Positions 10,569 to 23,220 of a stretch of DNA of 64,000 nucleotides are shown one piece after another. Source of the stretch: Amylostereum areolatum (taxonomy: Eukaryota; Basidiomycota; Agaricomycetes; Russulales; Stereaceae). Location of the stretch: NCBI GenBank assembly GCA_012932865.1, contig SAXG01000022.1, positions 186,001-250,000 of the forward strand, written 5' to 3'. Positions within the stretch are counted from its first letter, which is position 1, and every line of letters begins with the position of its first letter. The notes below the pieces were generated by a model. It was given only the letters and a program-made list of their open reading frames with translations. It did no database searches and was not told the DNA's origin. The position numbers and the translations under genes are program-made.

Positions 10569-13500
10569 ATGTCGTCCTTCATCGAACTCCTAGAAGCGCC
10601 CTTGCTCGGCGACGATGGCCCAGGAGGCGCACCCCCCGGCTCGCCGCCCACAGGTCTGTCTCTCGAGTTGCATCCCGAACTGCGCTCATCTTTGGCCCAC
10701 AGTTAAGTTCGAAGGGCCTTGGTTCACGACGCAGGCGACGCTCTCGTCTGCCATCGGTATCACCTCTTTTCTTGTTTTCTGCTATTGTAGGACCCGCTGG
10801 CCACTTCTCTTCGCCCCTCGCACGAAACTCAAAGGCGCGCCTTCCGCATGTCTCGGCTCCATTCGCGCTGACCTGAATATTACGCAGGTTTCTCCCCACA
10901 CGAGGCACACGCGCACACCGCGTTTTTTGGGTGGATATGGCCGACTCTCAAGACCTCTGAATACACCGTGCTGCAGATCGTCGGGCTAGATGCGGCAGTG
11001 GTGCGTCGCTTCTCTGTTTTGAAGTTGCCTGACGCTGAATTGTACCCCGCAGCTGCTCAGTTTTTTCAAGATGTCGTTTTACCTGTTCGCAACCTGCTCC
11101 ATCTTTGCCGTCTCCGTCCTCATGCCCGTGAACGTCAAGGTAAGCGCGCGTTCTTTGCATGGTGAGAGGCGCCGTAGTCATGTTTCGCGAACAGAGCAAC
11201 ATCGGAATCGGCGACGAGGACGACGATGACGACGACTGGAACTCCCTCGCCATCCCACCGGACAGCGACGCACCCAAGCTCCCGACCAAGGAACGCGACT
11301 GGCTCGACCTCATCTCCGACGCCAACTCCTACCTCTCCGTGCACCTCCTCTTCACCTACGTTTTCACGCTCATCGCCCTGCGCTTCATCTACCTGAACTA
11401 CAAACGCTTCGTCCGCGCCCGCCAGCTTTTCTCCCTCGAGCTCGTGCATGCCATCCCCGCGCGCACCATCATGGTCAGCGGCCTGCCGAACCACCTCCGC
11501 GGCGAGCGCGCGCTCGCGGAGCACTTTGAGAGCATGAACCTCAGTGTGGAGAGTGTCAGCGTCGTGCGCGAAGCCGGCGCGCTCAAGACCCTTCTCGACA
11601 AGCGTACCAACACCCTGCTCAAGCTCGAAAAGGCCTGGGTCAAATACGTCGGGAACCCCAGCACCGTCGAGTCGTACGACCCCTCGGATCGCGCCATTTT
11701 CGGCGAGGGAGACCCGGCGTCGACGGAAGGTCAGCCCCCCGTGCGCGTCATCGTCCCCCACCGCAAGCGCCCCACCATACGCCCAAGGTGGTTCTCGGGC
11801 CGAGTGGACGCGATCGAGTACCTCGAACGGCAGTACCACGAGCTGGACGAGGCCGTCCGCCGGAAGCGCAAGCTCGGCAAGTTCAAGGCGACCGACGTCG
11901 CGTTCGTCACTTTTGAGAAGATGTCCAGCGCGGTAAGCCGCCCTTTGCTCCTCCTGCAGCCCACGTCCTGACACGCACCAGCAAATCGCAGCGCAAACCG
12001 TGCACGCGCCCGCGCCCTTCCAGCTGCAGACGTGCATCGCGCCCGAGCCGCGCGACGTCGTGTGGTCGAACATGACGCTCTCGACCAACTCGGACCGCGT
12101 GCGCGAGGTGGTCGTGCTCGGCGCGCTGGCCACCCTGTTCTTCTTCTGGGTCATCCCCATCACCGCGCTCGCCAGTCTGCTGAGCTACAAGGAGATCAAG
12201 AAGGCGACGCCGTGGCTCGGCGAGCTCATCGACGCGAACGACCGCATCCGGGCCATCGTGCAGAACTCGCTGCCATCGGTGGCGATGATCACCCTGAACG
12301 CGTTGTTGCCGTTCGTTCTGGAAGGTACGTCCACCGACATGTGCGAAAGTATTCCGATGGCTGATTGGTTTACAGCTCTCACATATCTACAAGGCTATCG
12401 AGCGCGTAGTTGGATAGAGTACTCGCTCTTGAAGAAGTGCGTTGAGTTTACTACCCTCGCGACGAGCTCGACCATTTACACACACATAGATACTTTTTAT
12501 TCCTCCTCGTCAACGTCGTCTTCATTTTCCTTCTCGCGAGTACTTACTGGCAGCTCGTGCGTGATCTGGCGAACTCGCCAGGCCAAGATCCCTGAGAAAC
12601 TGGCTCAAGCCCTTCAAAGGGGTCGCGCCAGGTGAGCAGTGCTTTTTGATCCGAGGCGTCCGCTTTGCTGATAGATTTACAGACATTTCTTCCTGTCCTA
12701 TGTGATTCTTCAAGGTCCGCTTCCCCGTTATGCTACTCTACTGCTAACTGATTGTCCTTTGCTTCTCCCAGGTCTCGGCATCATGCCTCTTCAACTTCTG
12801 AATCTCGGTATCATCATTCCTCGGATGTTCCAGAGGCTTTTCTTTACCCGCACGCCTCGAGGTATATCGTTCTATCTTTCGCACAACTCATTTCTAACAG
12901 CTGCTAATCAGACTTCGCTGAGCTGAACGCACCGCCTGTCATCAACTACGGCATAGTGTACCCACAGGCCATTCTCATCTTTGTGATCACACTTCTCTAT
13001 AGCATATCCCAGCCCCTTATCCTGGTCTTCGGTTCGATCTACTTTGGAGTTGCATACATTGTGTACAAATACAAGCTCTTGTTTGGCAAGTCACCTTTGA
13101 AACCACCTCGCGCCGTCCACTTCTAACCCAACGCGTTCAGTATTCTACAAACCCTACGAATCTCACGGCCAAGCATGGCCCATCACATTCGCCCGCCTTG
13201 TCTGGGGCGTGGTGATCTTCCTCGTCTTTATGATTGGCAACTTCTTGCTCAACCGATCGTACATCATGTCCTCGCTTGTTGCGCCGCTCGTACTTGGCGT
13301 CGTCGTTTGGTCGTGGTACATGGATCGCTCATTCCATCCTCTGAGCAAATACGTCAGCCTGAGCTCCGTATTTGAGGTTGAACGTGGGGTGGACTCGGAA
13401 GATGTGGTGAGGCTGAGGGCGGGGCACCCAGTAACGTGGTCGCAGAGGTGGATATCGATCCCTTCGTTGACGTCGATCGAGATGGCTGATAAGCACTTCG

Positions 13501-14386
13501 CAGTAATTTGAGCCGTCTTCGCTACGCGCAGAACGATGAGACGTTATACGTTGCTCCAGAAGACGACAGGACAGACTACGTAAGTTTTCCCATTGTTTCC
13601 TTAACCACCTCTCCTCACATCGTCCACGTAGTCTCAGCCTCCCATGGCGAACTGGTACCACGGCGTCCTAAAGTGAGCGGCTTATCTCATCTATCTGCAC
13701 AACTCGCTCAAGACCATCTAGCACGGGAAAGCGTCGTTATGGTCATCCCGCACTGACAGGGCTCCTTCCCCACCCCTGGCTCCCGCTCAAAAAGGGCGAG
13801 ACGCTCGTGAACTCAACAACAAGCAACGGCCGCGCCGCCAAGTCCGACCAAGCCGTCGTGCTCACCCTTCGCAAGCGCTACAGCATGGTTCGTCGTGGCG
13901 CAGGCCAGCTCGCCGCCGGTGGGCGCTCCGCCATCAAAGATCTGCTCACGCCTTCCGCGGCCGGTTCCTCGTCGGCACCCGCAGAAGAGACGACGACGAA
14001 CCCATGGGAGGAGGGCAGCCACACCGCCAATAGCAGACCGGGGCCCTCCCACCGCGCCAACACGGCGCCGGCACCAATCCACCATCGGCTGAGCTACGAC
14101 TTCGCATCAGGCGTGATTGTACTTCCCGAGAGTGCAGACTGGCTTGGGGACGGCGGGGGCAGCGACAGCGACTCAGACGTGGATTACTGGGACCGCCGTG
14201 GACGCGTCCGGTCTTCCCGTCGGAGGCGGAGAGCCTATCCCCATCGTCGGAGAGCAGGGAGAGGACACGGCTGGGACGGAGAATGGGAGCAGAGTGGCAG
14301 TGATGAAGGGGAGACATCGGACATATTTCCACCACCCGGAGAGGAGACGGATGGCGATTCCGGGGGCGTTCCCTCAGTCGTCGTAG
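10569..14386 (+). CDS. CSC1/RSN1-like DUF221 osmosensitive cation channel (two frame breaks)
   Basis: Fifteen exons (from 10569..10653 to 13722..14386) give about 1031 residues. The order is typical: N-terminal membrane helices (IGITSFLVFCYC, KMSFYLFATCSIFAVSVLMP), a cytosolic RRM-like section (ARTIMVSGLPNHLRG), then a bundle of helices including VVVLGALATLFFFWVIPITA and ARHFFLSYVILQGLGIMPLQ. It ends with the conserved tail TYFHHPERRRMAIPGAFP. The family forms plasma-membrane mechanosensitive/osmosensitive channels. Two single extra bases are needed to explain the frame: one at 12581..12582 (SP to AKIPEK) and one near 14184..14188 (SDVDY to TAVDASG). With both removed the length divides by three. 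One intron (13086..13140) has a GC donor, and one (10850..10887) is only 38 nt. Confidence 0.88.
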
Positions 14387-16233
14387 TCGTGGGGTGTGGT
14401 TGTCGATGGGTATATATTGGTATGGATTTATATAATGCGGCTCTGTGTGTATTGGACGACGATTTATGCTATGTTACGAGATTGTTGATTTCAATGACGA
14501 TGCTCATTTCTGCTTTGAAGCCCGGGGGAAGTTTAAGAACGAATTGGAAGTGGAGCTACCAAAGCTCGAGGCGGGCAGGCACCGGGCCGAGACGGTGCCG
14601 ATTGGGGAACCTGCGGCGGAAAGGTGAATTGTCCCGTCCCTCGGTCTCATGCTCTTACTCCCGCTCGCCACGAGCCACCCTCACTTCAAAACCCATGGCT
14701 CGCCCTTTTCGTCCGCTTTTTTCACTCAGAGATCTCACCCACCGCCTTGTGCTCCGGAAATGTTTTTGATCGCAAGTGACATTGACCTTGTGCGCGAAGA
14801 AGCAGACGGCGTCGGAGCACGGTGGGGAGAACGGCAGCGGTAATCATGCGTGCAGACGTTCATCGCCCTCGAGCTTGGGAGACCTCTTGAACGGTTTTCC
14901 GATGTCTTGAGCGCGCATACAAGATCTTCAAGTCGAAAGTTGGGTGCGTGGGTCTCTTATTGTCGCGCACGGTCCTCCTTGCCCTCTCGTCAGACCCCCC
15001 TCTTCAGCTCTTCTTTTCTTCTCACACCTCCCACATTGACCCCCGACTACTCCCACTTCCTTACATCACTCCTCAACATCCCCATTTTTCTAGATTTCTT
15101 TTTGAGTGCACGCTGGATTTGCATACGCTCAAATCGCATGGGATGCGGCCTCGTGGCCCTTCCTCGCGCAAATTTCCTTGTCTTTTTCTCCACATCCGTT
15201 CCATCGTCGAAGCACACGCTTCATCGTTCCGTTGTCGGTCTCTAAACATCGTCCTCGCGATTGCATTTTTTCTTTCTTTTTTCTTCGTTGCTGACATCGT
15301 CTAAAAGTGGCTGTGGTCGTGGTCACTGTGCTAACCACTTTCATCCGTTTCAGGTTTGCCTTTGACGCTCCATCTCTGAAACGTCCCATAGATCCCACTT
15401 CAGTTCACCGTAGCGTATGCCTTTTGGCTCGCACGTGTGAATGCGGAAAATGCGATGCGGGGATAAGCGCATACCGTCTGTGACGATCTCGTTTTCGATG
15501 TAATCCTCCATCCTTACTTCCAAAAGACGATTTCTCCGTACGTCCTCGTCCGTTTTGTGAACCGTGATATCCTTTTGCTCAACTTTCTTCTCTTGCTTAG
15601 ATCGCGCACGGGCATGGTGGGACTGATCGACGCGTCATACCCCCATACTCAGCAACACTCCGTGAGTGGCTTCGTTTTCTATCGCTCTATACGTGGCTGA
15701 GTTTCTGATTCCATGCATCGATGTAGCGCGCCGTTGGACAGAACGACGGATGTATGCGTCTATTAGCAGGATGGACTATTAGGTAGGTGAGACACGGCAT
15801 TACTCCGGTGCCCCCTACCTTACGTTTTCCCCCCTCACAGAGACGTGTCTCCTCCGATATACCTGGGTTCGCTTCGCCACCAAGCAGGATGCAATCGCCC
15901 CAACGTGATAAAGTCTAACCATCCCGTGGCGACAATGTACCTTCTTCACCAACTCATAAACCACTCTACCTTGCCTTCCTACTACTTTTCCAGCTATTTT
16001 TCAATCGTGAAGGCAACTCGCAGAGCGCCCGATGGATCGGCGCAGAAATAGGGAGAAAGGGGTCGCCGAAACAAGACGGCACGTGGTTACCGGGCCGAGG
16101 CTCGGCCAAACTCCTCCGCGGGGGCCACCAACGCCACCTCCCCCCGCCGTCGCCGCCCTCAACGACACCCCATTAATTCCCGCCTCGCCCCGCCCGCCGC
16201 CTCCACACCACTCTCCTCCTCCGACTCTATGAT
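14387..16233. other. Intergenic region
   Basis: About 1.85 kb with pyrimidine-rich tracts at 14990-15300 and 16110-16220, the latter probably the EPL1 promoter. No supported gene. Confidence 0.5.
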
Positions 16234-19200
16234 ATGCCGCGGGCCCATCCCCCAGCCGCTTCCTCCCTTCGCAATCGCAACCGCGTCACTAACAAGACCC
16301 GCCTGAAGGTCATCAGAGGCGATATCGATGGCGACCCACTGTCGTTCGATGAGGACATGGAGAAGGCGCGTGTCGTCTCTACGGCCGGTGTCGACGCAGA
16401 GGATGCCAATGTAAGCCCTCTTGCTCGCCCCCCGTCGTCCTGCGCTCTCCTTGTTGAACGACCCCCTCGTGTCGTCCTCTGATTGGCTGCCACCACCGTG
16501 GGACCCTTCCACCTGCGGAATGCTGACTAAGCACTTCCATATGCTTACAGGAGCACCATCTCCAAGCGGTCCTCTCCGCCGCTTCACAGCGCAATCAATC
16601 CGCACGCGCAACGCGCGGGGCCGAAAAGGACGCGAGCCAGAAAGACGCATATATCCCGATTCCGGACAACACCGGCCTCGTCGACGACTGGGAAAGTCTA
16701 TACCCTGCCAACCGATGGCGCGAGCCTGTCTCGTATTTCAAGACGTCGGAAACCATTGAGGAGGCTGTCGCAGATGCCTTGGCTGGAGGTTTTACGTATT
16801 ATATGGATGAACTGGGACAAGGAATGGCTAGACAAGAATAACGAAGAAGCCCGAGGAGAAGGCACCAGTGCGCAAGGCGCGGTTTCCGCAAATGGAGGGA
16901 CAACGCGCACGTCGCAGCGCAGTGCCAAGTCCAAAGGCAAAGATCCTGAAGTCGCTCTTACTGTCACCATTTCCGAGGACGAATTCGAACTCGTGATGGG
17001 CATTTTTGAGAAGACTACCCAGGAGAAGACTCCCTTTCTGCATCATGTACGCTTCTCGTTGTATATTTACCACCGTCTTGTAATTCATCGTGGATTGACT
17101 CATAGGGCTTGGAGAATAACACCGCATTCCCCTCCTTCAGTGACTATCAAGATGTATTTGGTATGCCGCTACCAGCGACGATGTTTGCTACGTTCGTGGT
17201 ACCAGGCTGGGTACCCCAGCCCGCTCAGCTGCTTCGTTTGGCTAAGGCCATGTATCCTTACTGGAAGGAACGTCGAATCGAACGGCAAGGTCATCGTGTC
17301 ATCCCGACTCTCAACGTAAATGGATTCACTTACGTTTGGGAATGTGTAAGGACTGACTGGTTGTCTCTAGTATGACGAATCCGACGTCAAGAACGAGTCT
17401 TACATCTGCTTTCGCCGTCGTGATGTCAAAGCAATGCGCAAGACACGAGCGTCACAAGCATCCTCATCGGAGAAGCTTCTCCGTTTACAGCAAGAGTTGG
17501 CTACCACGCAAGAGCTGTCACGGTCTCTATGCATGCGCGAGCAGCTCAAGCGTGAGCTAACGCAGGCTGGACGATCTGTCTGGGACAAACGGGAAGAGTT
17601 CGTTGCCCTCAAGCGCAAATATCCCGTCATGGCGAGCAGGGAGGACGAAGAACTGTTGTACGACAAGGAGCGTGTTCCGAAGAAGCCCAAAGTCCTCGAA
17701 CAGACAGCTGGGTATGCTGATCCTCCTTTACGCCTTTCGTCGGCATTGTTAACCTATTTATCCCAGACGAATTGGTATCAAGATTCGGACGCCGCGGGAA
17801 AGCGAACCCTCAACTCCTGCCGCCAATGTGGAACCGGTCACCAAACCCAAGGACCGTTACGCATCCATCTCGTCGCGCATCGAAGCAGTCTTTAGCAGAT
17901 GTCCGGATCCAGGACAGCTGTTGGGAAGACGTCGTCGACGTGAGTGTAATGAGTTATAGTGATGCGTATCATGGTATCCTGAGTCGTCTTTTGTTTCACA
18001 GAACAGCTATCAGGCTCCACCGACGACCCTTCCCCAACGAAAATTCAAGTTCGTGTTCCCGCCCAGCCAACCGCCTCCTACATCTGTGCAATTCACGCCC
18101 CTCCCGGAAGACACTCCACCTCTTGTATATCGTGCTGTGCGCACTCGTCGTGGACGCGGTGGAGTTCTGCGCATCGACCGCCGCGCGCACAAACCACGGG
18201 CATCGCAGAATGTACCCGAGGTTCCCCCTCTCCCGTCACAAGCACCAGTCGACGAGGCTTCGAGACAAGCTGCAGCAGAAGCGGAAGAGCGCGAGCGGCG
18301 ACTCCGAGACCGGTGGAGGTTTGACAACGACGACGAGCCACCGGTGGGTCCGGATGGCCCCGACGAGCAAGACCGCGTCATGGTGGATGAATACGACCCG
18401 AAGTATGGTTTTCGCACTCCCTCCACTGCCAGTTCGGTCTAACACCTCTCACAGATACCTGCTCAAGCGTATGACTTTGCTGACCCGCCACGACGCTCAA
18501 ACAATAGCAACAAATCCGGCGTTGACCTGGTCATCGGTGGATGGTCGTCAGCACACGGTGATGCCGTTTAGGAATACCTATCAGCTGCAAGAGATCATGA
18601 ATGAGCATGCCCGAAACCAGGCGAAAGCTCAGGCGCAGGCGCAGGCTCAAGCTCAGGCTCAAGCTCAGGCTGCTGCTACTGCCAGTGCCGGGCAATTACC
18701 AGCTACGCCGGTTCAGGCTCAACAACCCGTTCAGGAGCAGGCCACACTGACGGTGCCTCATCCCCATCCACATAATACATTGCCTGTTTCGCAAACGCCC
18801 ATCCGGAGGAGCTCTTCGGCGGTAGACGTAACAACCCCGAGGCGCGTAACTTCCAATGGAGCGATGCGTCCGCCAGCAACGCCTCAGGTTCTCCCCCTTC
18901 AGCCCGTCGTATCGTCCTCCCCACAGAATTCCCCTTCCCAGCCGACGCCATCGCCCAGGATGATGGCTATGGCTCACAGTCCACGGCCACCTTCCAGCAC
19001 CTCCCTCACCGCTGCCGGTCCGAGCGCAAGTCCTCTACTAGGCGAAGCTTCCGTCTCCTCGTCGAACGGCCCTATGCCTATCAAACTCCCCTCTCACCAT
19101 GCAATCACTATGCCCAACGTTTACCCTATGAACGGATTTCCCTCCACTCACCCCAATGGCGTCACTTATATCCTGCCGAACGGTGGTCCCCCCGCCAACC

Positions 19201-19667
19201 CCGTCAACCTCCAAACACTGAAAGCTTACGCAGCCATGAACAACCAGGACATACACGTCCATGGCCTCCCGAATGGCTCCTCCCGTCCGGCAGCGTACAT
19301 GGGTCACGTTCCCAACGGCGCAAGTTACAGCCTGCAGGTTCCCATGTCCGTCCAGAACGGTGGCGTGAACGTGCCGATGAACATGAACATGAACATGCAA
19401 GGCGTGAACATGAACCTGAAGATGCCCCCGCAGCGACAGATGCAATCCTTGCAGTGGGCCGCCTCTCAGGGAAGCCCGAGCCCACAGCAACTGCACGCGT
19501 CCCCGCCCAACCACGCGATGAAGCTCGCGCATGGACATGGGCTCCCCGCGCACATGCACGGCGGCGGATCGGCGCAGCAAGGCTCGCCGCCGCGCGCGTC
19601 ACAGTCGCCGTCGATGCAGCAGCAGCAGCAACATCAGATCGTGGGCGGGCTGGCGCAGGGGTATTGA
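16234..19667 (+). CDS. EPL1: EPL1, enhancer of polycomb-like subunit of NuA4 (two frame breaks)
   Basis: Seven exons (16234..16410, 16551..17046, 17106..17315, 17371..17711, 17767..17939, 18002..18402, 18455..19667) give about 1002 residues. The EPcA domain is clear: RNRNRVTNKTRLKVIRGDID, STAGVDAEDAN, EHHLQAVLSAASQ, YIPIPDNTG and VFGMPLP. The later signature FVFPPSQPPPTSVQFTPLPE and RAVRTRRGRGG is also present. EPL1 scaffolds the Piccolo/NuA4 histone H4/H2A acetyltransferase. The C-terminal exon is low complexity: an AQ run near 18620..18680, then Pro/Ser and a Met/Asn/Gln-rich end. One extra base near 16812..16816 (YYMDE to DKEWLDK) and one in 17930..17939 (GRRR to NSYQAPP) break the frame; removing both makes the length divisible by three. 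Confidence 0.92.
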
Positions 19668-20330
19668 TCGGCGCAAGGGGAGTGTAATTTACGTGTTTCT
19701 TTCCCTGTTTTCTTCTTGCGAGCCGGACGGTTTGCGTCGTGTATGTACATATGCCTGTTTGCGTTTTTATATCTTCGTGCTTTCGCATCCGTGCTATTTC
19801 TTGTGCTCTCGAGCAAGTTTCACTTTCGATTATCAAGGTCATTGCGGTCGCGAATCTGACACTGACAGCCATTATGCAGCTGAAGACGTATAAGTAGTCT
19901 GATCATCCTTCCGACAGGAATATGGCAAATTGGCGATATTTCGTGGGGAAGCAGCATCAGGGTGGGGGTCTCCTGCCCGCAGATTCTTTTCACTGTGCTT
20001 ACCTTTTCGTTTCGAGACTGAAGGTGGGTTTTCCCTCACGACCCGCCCAACATACCAGTGGCTTGCACGGGTAGGGACCTTCTGTGTGCGTACATTAGTC
20101 GAGATAACCCTAACCCTAGTATGCTCGAGCGGAGACACAGCGCAGGCCGCGAGTCACTTGGTCTATGTACGGTTAATCAAGGTGGACAAGCCTCGTCTCC
20201 TAAAAGATGATGTTATACAAATTTGCACAGCGCGACAACGTTCTACAAGATCTAAACTGCATCCCCCACATTTCCGTACGGCACGCGTGCCACGTCCAAG
20301 AAGATCTAGCACTTGCACCCCATGGTCTCT
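19668..20330. other. Intergenic region between convergent genes
   Basis: No gene is seen. It contains the short telomere-like repeat noted separately. Confidence 0.5.
20105..20119. repeat. Short interstitial telomere-like repeat
   Basis: taaccctaaccctag, about 2.5 units of the CCCTAA motif used by most basidiomycete telomeres. Its short length allows chance origin. Confidence 0.5.
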
Positions 20331-22358
20331 CTACGCGATGATCCCGGTCCAAGTGTCCACAAGGTCGACGACGCAGTAGCCGTTAACGGGCATGTACTGC
20401 CTTGTGATCATCTTGATCGCCTCCTGCGCGACGAGTCCGCCGAGGAAGGCCGCGACGTTGGGCAGGTCCGCCGTCGGCGCGCGCGCGCTGTATCGACGTC
20501 AGTTTTGACCGCAAGAGAAGACGAAGAGGAGAGAAAAGGGGGTTTGAGATGGGAGGAAAGAGAAAAGAGACATACGCCTCGCCAACCGCATCCTCGGTCT
20601 CCTTCTCAGGCAGCTCGATGTCCTTGCCGACGAGCGCGCGGATGGTGGCGAGAAGCTCTTCGGTGCTCGGGAGGACGGCGTTGGCGGAAGTGGAGGCCGC
20701 AGGCGGGTGTTCTGTGGCCCATACCGCGAGGGCGGACAGTGCAAGATGCGTCACAGCCTCACGGGGGTTCGTCTCAAGTAACGACGCTAATAAATAAAAA
20801 CCATGAGCGTTGAACTTTCGGGAAAAGGCGGAGGGAGGGCCTTACCGAGCTTGGCAGGATCGCGATCGAGCGCGCCCCACGGGGCCCCGCGCAAGAGCTG
20901 TACCCCGTGCGCGTTCTTCACGAACAGATCGACGGACGTCGTCGCCTGATCCCCGCCGCGGGGTCGATCAGCGCCTTGAACGCGTCCCGATCCGCCTGCG
21001 CCCCGCCGCGGTACAGGTTCTGCAATGCGACGTAGCGCTCCGTGTCCGCCTTCATGTCCGGGAGCGTGCTCGAGAGCGGCAGGTGGCCTGTTTTTTCCGT
21101 GAAGAGCTTGAGCGCGTGCAGGAGGTGATAGAAGGGCGGGGCGGAGGTGGGCAGGGGCGAGGGAAGAGCGGCGAAGAGCGGGGGGAGGTGTGAGGGGATC
21201 CGGGTGGGGGTGAAGGCGCGGTAGGTTTGCCCGAGAGCCTCGTCGAAGTTCTCCTCGTCTGGCTTGCGCTTCATGAGCCCAACCTGGTCCTTAAACGCCT
21301 GCTTCTCGGCGCTGGTTTGCGGGGGAAGCCCATTGTGCTAGAGGGGTGCGGAAAGCGTGAATTGAAAGATGAGAAGGAGAGGAGGAAGGAGGATATACAG
21401 ATTTCTTCCAGTCTTCGAGGGCTCGGACGAGGATGACGACGTATGGAATGTGGGCGTGGTCGGTGGGGTCCATATTGTCAAGGTCGAGGGAGACGGCATG
21501 TTCGACCAGGGCCGGGAACGCACTGTCAATGCGGAGAGAGGGCGCGGTTTCCGTGTGGCTTTCGATGACTGAACTCACGCTCAGTTGTCTGCACAGAGAT
21601 CTAAGGAAAACACGTGCGTACTGTGCTGCTCGTGGAACTGGATGAAGAACTCGGCGAGGAAACCAGCTGACCGGACGACCATGAGTGGCGGCGCGGAAGG
21701 ATCGGACCAGAGGAGGGTGGAGAGCAGGTCGAGCAGAGACGGTTCAAGATTGTGCGCGATGACGAGGGTGTGCCCGGTGATAAATCCAGGATCGTTTTTG
21801 ATGACCTCTTCCGCAGAACGGGTGTCGGCTTTGCCCTCGACTCCCTCGTTGAGTTCGAGGAGGAGTGGCACAACCTCCGCGGCACGCAACTTGCCGATGC
21901 TGGCGGGGCCGTCGAGGAAGAAGTTGTTGCCAGCGTCGGCTGGGGAGACGGTGTGGGGATCGAGGACGGTGAACTGGCCGATGCCAGGGAGGACGAGGTT
22001 CTTGAGGATGGAGGTGGAAGTGGCGGAGGCAGAGAGGACAAGAACGCGCGAGGATTCGAGGGCGGATTGGCCGGTCGCTGCCCATAATCTATTCAACCAT
22101 CGTCATATCGTGTACAGGGAAGCCGATGGCGACGTTGTGGGACGGTTGTGGTGGTAGACAAAGGGTTCGTGTGCTCACCGTAGTTGACGATCGTAACGGC
22201 GCGTTTTGCTGTCTGGCTGAGCTCTGTACTCCGAGGTCAGCGAGGCGTCGGCTGGCACAGTAGCTCACTCACAAGATAGACGTCGTCGCGCCCTCGATCG
22301 ACTGAGAATCCGACGGCAAAGACATGTTGGACGTCGAGGTGAAAGGCGAGGAAGGCAT
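20331..22358 (-). CDS. ULA1: ULA1, regulatory subunit of the NEDD8-activating enzyme E1 (one frame break)
   Basis: Seven exons (22273..22358, 22179..22223, 21622..22088, 21399..21568, 20846..21337, 20576..20786, 20331..20487) give about 542 residues. The ThiF-like fold opens with RRYDRQLRLWAATGQSALES and KNLVLPGIGQFTVLD. It continues with GFLAEFFIQFHEQH, IIESHTETAPSLRID and HIPYVVILVRALEDW, and ends QEAIKMITRQYMPVNGYCV. It would pair with UBA3 to activate Rub1/NEDD8 for cullin modification. The adenylation cysteine is on UBA3, not here, as expected. One base seems missing in the CCCC run (plus strand) at 20951..20954, where FKALIDPAAG should continue to DQATTSVDLFVKNAHG. Confidence 0.9.
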
Positions 22359-22496
22359 GGCGCGCGGCTGACCAACATCCAAATACGCGTGTTCCTCTCT
22401 GTGTCACGCGACCGGCACGCGACTTTCTTTCTCTCGACCGCCATCACCCCCGCCCTCCGCCCTGCCCGCCGCCTCCCGCCTCTCCGTCCATCGACG
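22359..22496. promoter_or_regulatory. Divergent ULA1/PSF1 promoter with an MCB-like ACGCGT site
   Basis: The 138 bp between the two ATGs contain ACGCGT at 22385..22390. That sequence is the MluI cell-cycle box bound by MBF in other fungi and is fitting for a replication gene such as PSF1. Further CACGCGAC-like sequence follows at about 22405..22421. Confidence 0.5.
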
Positions 22497-23123
22497 ATGA
22501 GCAGCGCTAGCGAATCCCGCCAGTTCGGCGATCTCGCCGCCCAGCTCATCCAAGAATCCCGCCGTTCCACCCTCACCGATACCCTCGCCAAATACAACGA
22601 TCCCTCTCGTCCGCTCCATCATCCGTGAACAACGCGCCCTCGACACCCTCATCAACGCCGCCCTTGCCGCCGAAAACGATCCCGACACCTTCTCTGGCGC
22701 CGCCCCCGCCGCCTCTTCTCTACCAGACCGCCGTGCAGCGCAACAAACGTTGTCTCCTCGCTTACCACAACCACCGCCTCGAGCGGCTCAAAGACATGTA
22801 TTGGGCCGTTGGCGGCGCTCTCCCCCATATTCTCTCCAACGCCGACAGTCCGCTCCCGCCTCTCTCCTCATGAAGTCGACTTTCTGCGCGAGTACAACGC
22901 CGCCATCATGGACTTCCGCAGCGATTTCACCGCCGAGTTGGACATCGCCGCGTCGATCATCCATCCCCCGAAAGACCTCCACGTCCTCGTTCGCGTCGTG
23001 CGCGACTGCGGCGTCATCCAGACAGAGCTTGGCACCATCGACTTTCAAAAGGGCCAGCGTTTCATGGTCCGCAGGGCCGACATCGAGCACCTCATCGTGC
23101 AAGGCTACCTCGACGAGGTCTAA
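22497..23123 (+). CDS. PSF1: PSF1, GINS complex subunit (three frame breaks)
   Basis: There is no intron. The start MSSASESRQFGDLAAQLIQE matches the short lead of PSF1. Then come TDTLAKYNDP, LVRSIIREQRALDT, YQTAVQRNKRCLLAYHNHRL, LKDMYWAVGGALPHILS, LSPHEVDFLREYNAAIMDF and the C-terminal B domain IDFQKGQRFMVRRADIEHLI, ending in GYLDEV. GINS with MCM2-7 and Cdc45 forms the replicative helicase. Three single extra bases interrupt the frame: in CCC at 22602..22604, within 22700..22722, and near 22847. Removing them gives 207 residues, the usual PSF1 size. Three breaks in such a short essential gene point to sequence error or to a second good copy elsewhere. Confidence 0.88.
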
Positions 23124-23220
23124 TCATGTGATCCGCGTTGTTTACGGTGGCCAAACATCGCTCCAACATCGCTCCCTGCCGTCGCCGCCGGCCGCGAAAC
23201 GCGTTCACCGTTCGTCAGTC

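Noticed and set aside
17767..17939. An additional frame break in EPL1 exon 5 near 17800
   Set aside because: The frame set by the splice sites reads GRIGIKIRTPRESEPS and needs no change; the other frame was a shadow.
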